From Lachnospiraceae bacterium (GTDB lineage: Bacteria > Bacillota_A > Clostridia > Lachnospirales > Lachnospiraceae): a stretch of 9,181 nt of DNA. The notes beneath the pieces are model-generated. The model made no database searches. It was not told the origin of the DNA and saw only the letters and a program-made list of their open reading frames with translations. The position numbers and the translations under genes are program-made. Positions 1 to 5,899 of this stretch are shown here, one piece after another. Position 1 is the stretch's first letter. The number at the start of each line of letters is the position of its first letter. Where the stretch lies: positions 1 to 9,181 of the forward strand of contig JAFRYJ010000138.1 of assembly GCA_017437705.1 (NCBI GenBank), in the 5' to 3' direction.

Positions 1-1270
1 CCACATGGTCCCTGCCGTACTTCTCCGACACATAGTCGATGACCTCCTGCCTTCTCTCGTAGCAGAAGTCGATATCTATATCGGGCATGGTTATACGGCG
101 GGGATTGAGGAACCTCTCGAAAAGAAGGCTGTATTTAAGTGGATCCAGCTCCGTTATATCCAGGCAGTAAGCCACTATGCTGCCTGCCGCGGAGCCTCTG
201 CCCGGCCCCACGATGATGCCGTGGTCCTTGGCATATTTGATGAAATCCCAGACTATGAGGAAATAGTCCACGAACTTCATGTTTTCAATAACGCCCAGCT
301 CGTACTCCATCCTTTTAAGGACGGTCTCCCCGGGATCGCTGCCGTATCTTTCGTACATGCCGTCATATGCCTGCTTCTTAAGATACGAGAACTGGTCCCA
401 GCCCTCCGGCACCTCAAAATGAGGGATCTTGTATTTGCCGAACTCGAACTCTACATTGCACCTGTGGGCGATCTTATATGAATTCTCTATGGCCTCCTGA
501 GCATAAGGGAACAGCGACTTCATCTCCTCCTCGGATTTGACGTAGTACTGTCCGCCCTCGTACCTCATGCGGTCCTCGTCCTTCAGCTTCTTGTTTGTCT
601 GGATGCAGAGAAGCACGTCGTGGGGAGCTGCATCATCGGCGTAGGTGTAATGTACGTCGTTGGTGGCCACCAGCTCTATGCCGGTCTCGTCGTGCATCCT
701 TAAAAGCATCTGGTTAACGTTCTTCTGATCGGTCATTCCGTGGTCCTGGAGCTCCAGGAAGAAATTTCCCTTCCCGAAGATCTTCTCCATGGATATGGCA
801 GCATCCCTGGCCTTTTCGTACTGGCCCTTAAGTATGAGCGAGGGTATCTCGCCGGCCAGGCAGGCGCTGAGCGCAATGATGCCTTCGTGATACTCCTTCA
901 GCAGTTCCTTATCGATCCTGGGCTTGTAATAATAGCCCTCGGTAAAGCCCCTGGACACCAGCTTCATTAGGTTTTTCAGGCCTGTCTGGGTCTCCGCCAG
1001 AAGCACAAGATGATTGTATCTCTCGTCGTTTGATACCTCCCTGTCGAAGCGGGAGCCGGGAGCGACGTAGACCTCGCATCCGATAACAGGATGGATGCCG
1101 TTCTTCTTCGCCTCCCTGTAAAGATCCACCGCACCGTACATGACGCCGTGATCCGTTATGGCCACGCTGTCCATGCCCAGATCCTTCACACAGGAAATAA
1201 GCTCCTTTATCTTGTTGGAGCCGTCCAGAAGGCTGTATTCGGTATGTACGTGCAGATGTGTGAATGACAT
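1..1270 (-). CDS. dnaE: DNA polymerase III subunit alpha, N-terminal part (runs off left edge)
   Basis: Catalytic subunit of the replicative DNA polymerase III, acting at the replication fork. The visible 423 codons begin with a PHP domain: HLHVHTEYS near residues 5-13, then AITDHG and GCEVYV. They run into the polymerase palm, with [10 protein letters not shown] and, at about 396-402, PDIDIDF. Asp397 and Asp399 match the two catalytic aspartates of E. coli DnaE (Asp401, Asp403). The PHP-first layout without an inserted exonuclease marks the DnaE type rather than PolC. Family members are about 1,150 residues, so roughly the last 60% lies outside the window. The ATG at 1270-1268 follows a modest AAAGGG ribosome site and gives the usual DnaE start, MSFTHLH. 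The gene lies 10 nt after the thioesterase stop, so the two are probably cotranscribed. No internal stop or frameshift is seen. Confidence 0.97.
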   Translation of the reverse strand, partial: MSFTHLHVHTEYSLLDGSNKIKELISCVKDLGMDSVAITDHGVMYGAVDLYREAKKNGIHPVIGCEVYVAPGSRFDREVSNDERYNHLVLLAETQTGLKNLMKLVSRGFTEGYYYKPRIDKELLKEYHEGIIALSACLAGEIPSLILKGQYEKARDAAISMEKIFGKGNFFLELQDHGMTDQKNVNQMLLRMHDETGIELVATNDVHYTYADDAAPHDVLLCIQTNKKLKDEDRMRYEGGQYYVKSEEEMKSLFPYAQEAIENSYKIAHRCNVEFEFGKYKIPHFEVPEGWDQFSYLKKQAYDGMYERYGSDPGETVLKRMEYELGVIENMKFVDYFLIVWDFIKYAKDHGIIVGPGRGSAAGSIVAYCLDITELDPLKYSLLFERFLNPRRITMPDIDIDFCYERRQEVIDYVSEKYGRDHV

Positions 1271-1280
1271 TTTATCCCTT

Positions 1281-1694
1281 TCAGTTCTTGAACACATCCA
1301 CGTCTCTGTGCTCAAGGATAAAATACTTAAACGACGCCCTTGCCTTGACATCGCCCTTTTCGTCCGTGATCGTAACATCAAAGATGCATATATTTTTACC
1401 CAGCTTCACCGGGGAAGCCGTTGCCCTTATCTCTTTGGGATCGAAGGCAGGCTGCAGAAAATCTATGGATGATGACATGGTGGGACCCACCGCTCCGGTG
1501 CTGAAGCAGGCCATTCCCGCCACCTGGTCCGCCAGGGTGAACATTACCCCGCCGTGGACCGTGTTAAGGGGATTCTTGTGGCATTCTTCGATAACGATCC
1601 TGCCCTCGGCATATCCGTCTTTTATGGTAAGAAGTTCCACTCCCGCAAAGCTTGAGAATCCCTTTGTCTTGTCAACATGTTCAAAATGTGCCAT
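1281..1694 (-). CDS. PaaI-like hotdog-fold thioesterase
   Basis: A 137-residue single-domain hotdog protein of the PaaI/acyl-CoA thioesterase group, expected to hydrolyse a cytosolic acyl- or aryl-CoA; the natural substrate cannot be read from sequence. The family signature is clear at residues 41-60: Asn41, then [11 protein letters not shown] with His47-Gly48-Gly49 and the likely catalytic Asp56. [10 protein letters not shown] (about 74-83) matches the conserved central strand. Length is typical. The frame stays open upstream to 1820, but the start is set at the ATG 1694-1692 because AGAGGAG sits about 6 nt before it and the upstream codons fall inside a repeat. It begins after the spacer that closes the HPr operon and ends 10 nt before dnaE. 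No convincing sigma-A promoter was seen in the spacer. It could equally be annotated as a hotdog-fold protein of unknown substrate. Confidence 0.9.
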   Translation of the reverse strand: MAHFEHVDKTKGFSSFAGVELLTIKDGYAEGRIVIEECHKNPLNTVHGGVMFTLADQVAGMACFSTGAVGPTMSSSIDFLQPAFDPKEIRATASPVKLGKNICIFDVTITDEKGDVKARASFKYFILEHRDVDVFKN

Positions 1695-1709
1695 TTTTGC
1701 TCCTCTTTG

Positions 1710-1750
1710 GCGCGTGTGCATCGTACGCGAAGCGTTTATCTCATCTGTGA
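1710..1750. repeat. 41-bp direct repeat, copy 1
   Basis: This 41-bp stretch, containing GTGCATCGTACGC and ending in TTTATCTCATCTGTGA, recurs 123 bp downstream at 1833-1873 with one difference (G at 1729, A at 1852). Within it CGCGT and ACGCG can pair around a 9-nt loop. Just beyond, GGTCAC and GAT remain partly conserved with the second copy, so the similarity fades rather than ending sharply. It lies immediately upstream of the thioesterase ribosome site (minus strand). It is probably one unit of an intergenic palindromic or MITE-like element; whether it recurs elsewhere in the genome cannot be told here. Confidence 0.9.
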
Positions 1751-1768
1751 TGAGGTCACGGATTGGTT

Positions 1769-1790
1769 CAGGGATCGCTTGCGATCCCTG
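1769..1790. repeat. Perfect inverted repeat (10-bp arms, 2-nt loop)
   Basis: CAGGGATCGC, then TT, then GCGATCCCTG forms a perfect 10-bp stem. It lies between the two 41-bp direct repeats and would form a stable hairpin on either strand. No T-tract follows on either side, so it does not look like an intrinsic terminator. It is best read as part of a composite repeat element. Confidence 0.85.
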
Positions 1791-1803
1791 TGCGCCGCGC
1801 GCA

Positions 1804-1818
1804 GCTGCCGCAGGCAGC
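1804..1818. repeat. Short GC-rich inverted repeat (6-bp arms)
   Basis: GCTGCC, GCA, GGCAGC forms a 6-bp hairpin with a 3-nt loop. Flanking GCGCC (from 1792) and GGCGC (from 1830) could pair to enclose it in a longer, imperfect stem. It is the second palindrome between the direct repeats. Confidence 0.65.
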
Positions 1819-1832
1819 AATTACGATCTGGC

Positions 1833-1873
1833 GCGCGTGTGCATCGTACGCAAAGCGTTTATCTCATCTGTGA
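1833..1873. repeat. 41-bp direct repeat, copy 2
   Basis: Second copy of the 41-bp unit at 1710-1750, in the same orientation and differing at one base (A at 1852). The substitution removes the end base pair of the small CGCGT/ACGCG hairpin. Unlike copy 1, its 3' end forms one arm of a perfect 17-bp palindrome (1858-1894). Confidence 0.9.
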
Positions 1874-1894
1874 CATCGTCACAGATGAGATAAA
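1858..1894. repeat. Perfect 17-bp inverted repeat next to the operon terminator
   Basis: TTTATCTCATCTGTGAC, a 3-nt loop ATC, and the exact reverse complement give a 17-bp stem without mismatches. On the minus strand it follows directly after the GC-rich terminator stem, and its first bases (TTTATC) double as the terminator's U-tract. The left arm overlaps direct-repeat copy 2. Copy 1 has only a decayed version of the right arm. It could act as a back-up terminator, as a 3' RNA-stabilising hairpin, or as the end of a mobile repeat. Confidence 0.9.
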
Positions 1895-1912
1895 GGGGCC
1901 TTAAAAGGCCCC
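1889..1912 (-). terminator. Intrinsic terminator of the ftsH-to-HPr operon
   Basis: Six bases after the HPr stop, the minus strand reads GGGGCCTTTTAAGGCCCC and then TTTATCT. The stem is 6 GC pairs, extendable by two A-T pairs, with a tiny loop, and is followed by a short U-rich tail. Position and form fit a rho-independent terminator. The U-tract is weak, which may matter given the second large hairpin right behind it. Confidence 0.8.
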
Positions 1913-1918
1913 GGTCTT

Positions 1919-2173
1919 TCATGCGATATTCAGATGCTCCAAAATGCCGGCCATTGCCTCTTCCTCATCGTTGCCGTTCACTATGAGCCTTACCGGCCTG
2001 TCCTGAAGCAGTCCCAGACTCATCATGCCCATGATGCTTTTTGAATTTATCTTTTTACCGTCCGTCTCCACATAGACAGCGCTCTCGTATTCGTTAGCCT
2101 TCTGGACGAAACCGGCCAGGGACAGCCTCTCATCGTCGACTGATAATGTTACCTTCAGATCTCTGTAATTCAT
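1919..2173 (-). CDS. HPr-family regulatory protein lacking the PTS histidine (Crh-like)
   Basis: An 84-residue HPr-fold protein. It aligns without gaps, from memory, to Bacillus subtilis HPr: LKVT at 6-9, VQKA at 23-26, and KSIMGMMSLGLL at 45-56, with Ser46 exactly at the HPr-kinase phosphorylation site. The active-site loop is lost: the GIHARPA segment reads DDERLSL, so His15 is Glu, Arg17 is Leu and Pro18 is Ser. It therefore cannot carry phosphate from enzyme I to sugar permeases. By analogy with Crh (Gln at position 15) it is expected to act only as a regulator, phosphorylated on Ser46 and possibly partnering CcpA; that role is inferred. Its ATG overlaps the whiA stop as ATGA, with AGAGGT about 11 nt upstream. 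It is the last gene of the operon that also encodes HPr kinase. A separate true ptsH should exist elsewhere in the genome. Confidence 0.9.
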   Translation of the reverse strand: MNYRDLKVTLSVDDERLSLAGFVQKANEYESAVYVETDGKKINSKSIMGMMSLGLLQDRPVRLIVNGNDEEEAMAGILEHLNIA

Positions 2174-3135
2174 AGCTGCTGTTTACCTCTTTGCAATTCC
2201 CTTCTTTTGTCTTCTGCAGCCTCGCTGAGCCTTCTGAGCCTGTGGTTAATGCCCGATTTACCTACCTGGGGCTTAAGCATCTCCCCCAGGGCTTCCAGCG
2301 ACGCTTCCGGATTGTCCAGCCTCAGCTCCGCCACCTCGCGGAGCTTTTCCGGCAGTCTGTCAAACTCTTTTGTCTTCTTAAGGAAGAGGATGTCCTCCTT
2401 CAGCTTTTCAAAAGCTCTGACCGTCTTTTTGATATTTGCCGTCTCGCAATTTACCTGCCGGTTTACCGCGTTCCTTACATCCTTTAGGACCCTCTCGTTC
2501 TCGAACCTTAAAAGCGCGCCGTGTGCTCCCATAACGTTGAGCATGTCGCTTATAAGAGATCCGTCCTTCAGATAGACAAGGCCTTTGCCGCCTTCTCCCT
2601 TTATCTTCCCGTCGATGCCGAAGCTTTCCATCGCTGAAAGCGCCTGCTTCAGGGTGACGGTGTTTCCGGGGGCTATCTGGAAATGATAGGACCTGTCCGG
2701 ACTGTTGATGCTGCCGGCCGCCGTAAAAAGGCCCCGCAGGAACGCCCGCCTGCCTTTTTTGCCGCCCGGAGCACGGTCCGATGCGGGATACAGTCTGCCG
2801 TCATTACCGGCCCTGAGACCCGTTTCCCGGAGTATCTCATCCGCCGCTCCCGGGTCCCTTACAAGCAGGAAATACTCCCTCTGATTAGGCCGTTTTCTGA
2901 CGCAAATATCAATGTAGATATTAAATGATTTCCTTAGTAAAGTAAAGCATTTTCTGGCTGCGAAAAGGCTGTCGGAACGCGCCGAAATATACCGCTTTCC
3001 GCCTGCTCCGCGGAGTATCCTGCCCGTGTGGAGCATGAGAGCATGGAGCTCTGCAAGGCTGCTCTCCCGGGAGCGTTCGGTCACGTGTGAAAGCTCTTCC
3101 TTTACCTGCAGGGAAAATGATGCTCTGTCACTCAC
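2170..3135 (-). CDS. whiA: DNA-binding protein WhiA
   Basis: A 321-residue WhiA protein, the usual family length. WhiA pairs a degenerate LAGLIDADG homing-endonuclease-like N-terminal region with a C-terminal helix-turn-helix. In actinomycetes it is a sporulation transcription factor; in Bacillota it binds DNA and affects division and chromosome segregation. Seen here: AFLRGLFTAAGSI at about 131-143 and NRQVNCETANIKKT at 225-238, both family hallmarks, then the C-terminal domain with LREVAELRLDNPEASLEALG (265-284) and GKSGINHRLRRL (292-303). The start is GTG at 3135-3133. It is the first possible in-frame start after a TAA, and AGGGTG lies 10 nt upstream. It overlaps the end of rapZ by 8 nt and shares ATGA with the following HPr gene, so translation is tightly coupled. 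The yvcK/mgfK gene often found between rapZ and whiA is absent. Confidence 0.97.
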   Translation of the reverse strand: MSDRASFSLQVKEELSHVTERSRESSLAELHALMLHTGRILRGAGGKRYISARSDSLFAARKCFTLLRKSFNIYIDICVRKRPNQREYFLLVRDPGAADEILRETGLRAGNDGRLYPASDRAPGGKKGRRAFLRGLFTAAGSINSPDRSYHFQIAPGNTVTLKQALSAMESFGIDGKIKGEGGKGLVYLKDGSLISDMLNVMGAHGALLRFENERVLKDVRNAVNRQVNCETANIKKTVRAFEKLKEDILFLKKTKEFDRLPEKLREVAELRLDNPEASLEALGEMLKPQVGKSGINHRLRRLSEAAEDKRRELQRGKQQL

Positions 3136-4003
3136 CGTACTTTATCACCCTGTCTTTTCCGATGTCTCTGTGCTCCAGGTATTTCCCGTAGCCTGCTCCG
3201 GAAAGTCTTTCGTAAGTCTCATTTGCCATCACCACCGACCTGTGCTGTCCGCCGGTGCAGCCGAAAGCTATGAGGAGCCTTGTCTTGCCCTCGTTAATGT
3301 ACCTGGGTATCAGGTAGTCCAGAAGCTCCGTTATACGCTGCATGAATCCCCTGCAGTCATCATTGTCCGTCACATAATCACGGACCTCCCTGTCGTTTCC
3401 CGTCAGAAGCTTAAGGGAATCCACATAATAGGGGTTGGGCAGGAAGCGCACGTCGAAAACGATGTCGGCGTCCTCGGGGATGCCGAATTTGAAGCCGAAG
3501 GAAAGGATCGTTACCATGCAGCTCTCAAACTTTTCCTCGTTGAGGATCTTCGTAACTTCCTTTTTCAGCTGCCTTATGAGCATCCTGGAGGTATCGATTA
3601 TGTAATCCGCCCTTTCTCTCAGGTACTCCAGCTTCGTTCTTTCCTTCTGAATACCTGTCTCCACACGCCCCTTTCCGGCAAGGGGATGGCTGCGGCGGGT
3701 CTCCGAATATCTCTTCACCAGCACGGCGTCGTCGCAGTCCAGGAAGAGGATCTCGTATCTGATCCCCAGGGCTTCAAGCTCCGCCAGCACATCAGGCATG
3801 TGGGTAAGGTCCTCCCCTCCCCTTATGTCGATGCCGAGAGCCACGTTATTCGTTTTTTTGTCATCGTTCAGGGTCATCTCCGCAAACTTCGTGATAAGCA
3901 TTATCGGGAGATTATCCACGCAGAAAAAGCCTGCATCCTCCATCATATCAAGGGCGGAGCTCTTTCCTGCCCCCGACATTCCGGTAACGATCAAAAACCT
4001 CAT
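3128..4003 (-). CDS. rapZ: RNase adapter / nucleotide-binding protein RapZ (YvcJ family)
   Basis: A 291-residue P-loop protein of the RapZ/YvcJ family. In E. coli, RapZ delivers the small RNA GlmZ to RNase E and so controls glucosamine-6-phosphate synthase; in Bacillota the role is less defined and linked to competence and envelope functions. The N-terminal nucleotide-binding site is GMSGAGKS (8-15), followed by FFCVDNLP (26-33). The C-terminal domain shows DVRFLPNPYYV (184-194) and the signature GCTGGQHRSV (248-257). HRD at 278-280 matches the usual family end, with about 11 extra residues. The start ATG at 4003-4001 overlaps the murB TGA by one base (TGATG) and has AGGAG 7 nt upstream. The end overlaps whiA by 8 nt. 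Sitting after murB suggests coordination with cell-wall precursor supply, an inference from context. Confidence 0.97.
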   Translation of the reverse strand: MRFLIVTGMSGAGKSSALDMMEDAGFFCVDNLPIMLITKFAEMTLNDDKKTNNVALGIDIRGGEDLTHMPDVLAELEALGIRYEILFLDCDDAVLVKRYSETRRSHPLAGKGRVETGIQKERTKLEYLRERADYIIDTSRMLIRQLKKEVTKILNEEKFESCMVTILSFGFKFGIPEDADIVFDVRFLPNPYYVDSLKLLTGNDREVRDYVTDNDDCRGFMQRITELLDYLIPRYINEGKTRLLIAFGCTGGQHRSVVMANETYERLSGAGYGKYLEHRDIGKDRVIKYGE

Positions 4004-4923
4004 CAGAATTCTCCTATAAACCTGACCTCCGGTGTAAGCATAACTCCGGAGTCCTCAAACACCCTGTCCTGTACTGCCTTTATAAGGGCTGCCACATCCG
4101 CCGCCGTTGCACCGCCGGTGTTTATTATAAATCCCGCATGCTTTTCGGATACCTCTGCGCCTCCGATACGCATACCCTTAAGGCCGCTGTCCGATATCAG
4201 CTTCCCGGCAAAGTACCCCTCCGGCCGTTTGAAGGTGCTGCCGGCGCTGGGATACTCCACGGGCTGCTTTTCGACCCTTCTCTGCTTCAGGTCGTCCATT
4301 TTGGCCTTTATCTCCGCAGGGTCTCCGGCTTCCAGCTCCATGGTGACGGAAAGCACGATGTCGCCGTTCTCCTGGATGATGCTGTGCCTGTAGGAAAGCT
4401 CCAGCTCCTCCTTGGTCCTGGTGATGATATTGCCATCCGTATCCAGCACTCTGGCGGATACGACTATGTCCTTAAGCTCCCCGCCGTAGGCGCCGGCGTT
4501 CATAAAGAGTCCGCCGCCCAGCCTTCCGGGTATTCCTGAGGCAAATTCAAATCCGGCGATGCCCTTTACCATAAATACGGAGGCCAGCTTCATCATGGAG
4601 ATGCCTGCTCCGGCGGTAACGGTGAACCTGCCGTCGTGCTCCGTTATGATGACATCATCCATGGGATGGTCGATACAGAAGACCGCACCCCTGATGCCCC
4701 TGTCGCCCACCAGCACGTTGCTGCCGGCGCCAAGCACGATATAAGGTATGTCCTGCCCGCGGCAGCGCCTGATGCCTTCCGCCAGCTCGTCCTCCGTGCC
4801 GGGGACAATGAAAAGGTCCGCCGGTCCGCCGATCCTGAAGCTGGTGTGCCTGCTCATGGGCTCGTTTTCCGTCATCCTGTCATCGGGAAATATATCTGAA
4901 AATGTATCTTTTAATACTGACAT
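4003..4923 (-). CDS. murB: UDP-N-acetylenolpyruvoylglucosamine reductase (MurB)
   Basis: Cytosolic FAD enzyme that uses NADPH to reduce UDP-GlcNAc-enolpyruvate to UDP-MurNAc, the second committed step of peptidoglycan synthesis. At 306 residues it matches type II MurB of Gram-positives. FAD-binding motifs are VLGAGSNVLV (63-72) and ASGIPG...MNAGAYGGE (128-149). Likely catalytic residues are Arg179 in SYRHS, Ser229 in AGSTFKRP (227-234), and Glu299 in TPEV. SEKHAGFIIN (259-268) is also conserved. The segment after IPG reads RLGG where most homologues I recall have a small residue plus VGG or LGG; this is a mild oddity. The frame opens further upstream to 4986, but the ATG at 4923-4921 is preferred: it has AAGGA 8 nt upstream and lies 1 nt after the hprK stop. 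The stop overlaps the rapZ start by one base. Confidence 0.97.
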   Translation of the reverse strand: MSVLKDTFSDIFPDDRMTENEPMSRHTSFRIGGPADLFIVPGTEDELAEGIRRCRGQDIPYIVLGAGSNVLVGDRGIRGAVFCIDHPMDDVIITEHDGRFTVTAGAGISMMKLASVFMVKGIAGFEFASGIPGRLGGGLFMNAGAYGGELKDIVVSARVLDTDGNIITRTKEELELSYRHSIIQENGDIVLSVTMELEAGDPAEIKAKMDDLKQRRVEKQPVEYPSAGSTFKRPEGYFAGKLISDSGLKGMRIGGAEVSEKHAGFIINTGGATAADVAALIKAVQDRVFEDSGVMLTPEVRFIGEF

Positions 4924-4924
4924 C

Positions 4925-5899
4925 TTATTCTTCCTTGGGTTCCTCAATGCTTTTAAGAACCCTGTTGTAAAGCTCTTTGGCCGCATTGTAGCCCATCTTT
5001 CTCTGCCTCTGGTTTATGGCCGCGGATTCGATTATGATCGCCTCGTTCCTGCCCGGGCTTACGGGGACGTTGTAGCAGGGGAGATCCTCCCCAAGTATGT
5101 TTATAAATCCGTCCTCCATACCCAGTCTGTCGTATTCCTTGGACCTGTTCCACTCCTCCAGATTTACCACAAGACTGACGATCTACTGGTCCTTCACGCT
5201 CTGTACGCCGAACATGGTCTTAACGTCCAGTATGCCTACGCCGCGGAGCTCGATGAAATACCTGGTGAGCTCCGGAGCGCTGCCTATAAGATCTCTGCCG
5301 ACCTTCTTGATCTCCACGGCATCATCCGACACAAGCCTGTGGCCGGACTTGATAAGCGCGATGGCCGTCTCGCTTTTTCCGATGCCGCTCTCGCCGGTTA
5401 TAAGCACGCCTTCGCCGTAGACGTCCATAAGGACGCCGTGGACCGTGGTCCTGGGAGCCAGCTCCGTCTGAAGGAAATGAACCAGCAGCGATATAAGGAT
5501 CGATGTCTGAAGCGGCGTTACAAATACCGGAGTACCGTATTCAACTCCCAGCCTTATGACCTCGTCGCAGGGACGCAGGGACTTGGCGAATATGAGCGCC
5601 GGCACCCCCGCCTGAAAGATCTTCTCGATGCGTGAGACACCGCAGTCATCGCAGTGCTTCGCTATATAGTCCGTCTCGCCCTCCCCCAGTATCTGTATAC
5701 GGTCGTTGGAAAAAACGTCAAAATAGCCGGCTATCTGCAAAGACGGCCTGTTTACGTCCGTCTTCCTGATGAAGATTTTACTCAGGTCTATCTCCGGGGT
5801 CAGATCTTCGAGCTGGAATGAGTCCTGCTCGAATATATTGTCAAGACTTACCTTATAATTCTCGCCCTGATCCGGATTATAGATATCATTCTGTTCCAT
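4925..5899 (-). pseudogene. hprK: HPr kinase/phosphorylase, interrupted by an in-frame TAG
   Basis: HprK phosphorylates and dephosphorylates Ser46 of HPr/Crh and is the sensor of carbon catabolite repression. The reading frame spans 324 codons, close to the usual 310, but codon 239 is TAG (5185-5183). Before it lie the N-terminal domain, His154 in the conserved HGV, the P-loop GESGIGKS (169-176), SDDAV (191-195) and IELRGVGILDV (216-226). After it the same frame continues with NLEEWN, EYDRLG and the C-terminal signature PVSPGRN...IIIESAA (279-294). Either a single C-to-T change made CAG into TAG, or the codon is read through, or the base is a sequencing error. The ATG at 5899-5897 is chosen for its GGGGAG site and standard N-terminus; it overlaps uvrC by 14 nt. 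If the stop holds, the product is 238 residues without the signature and probably inactive. A downstream GTG (5170) has no ribosome site. Confidence 0.93.
5183..5185 (-). other. In-frame amber codon within hprK
   Basis: The minus strand reads GTG AAG GAC CAG TAG ATC GTC AGT CTT GTG, giving VKDQ, stop, IVSLV in one uninterrupted frame. HprK homologues recalled from Lachnospiraceae have Gln at or next to this position, which fits CAG to TAG. The genes that visibly terminate in this window use TGA (thioesterase, HPr, whiA, rapZ, murB, uvrC) or TAA (ftsH, hprK proper); none ends in TAG. Confidence 0.95.

Noticed and set aside
1735..1760. Weak promoter reading TGAGATAAA on the minus strand upstream of the thioesterase
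   Set aside because: The -10 match is only partial and no acceptable -35 hexamer lies 16-18 bp upstream; the sequence is part of the repeat.
1695..1820. N-terminal extension of the thioesterase by 42 codons
   Set aside because: The added codons translate the repeat element, and a strong AGAGGAG site sits at the proper distance from the ATG at 1694.
1710..1894. CRISPR array
   Set aside because: Only two repeat copies are present, with 82 bp between them containing palindromes, and no cas genes are nearby.
3026..4393. Long plus-strand open frame of 455 codons opposite rapZ and murB
   Set aside because: It is antisense to two genes with full conserved motifs, has no recognisable domain, and reflects GC-rich codon use on the other strand.
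4925..5170. Separate small gene starting at GTG 5170 after the hprK stop
   Set aside because: No ribosome site precedes the GTG, and the product is exactly the C-terminus of HprK in the same frame.
4748..5635. Plus-strand open frame of 295 codons opposite murB and hprK
   Set aside because: Shadow of conserved minus-strand genes; no ribosome site and no family resemblance.
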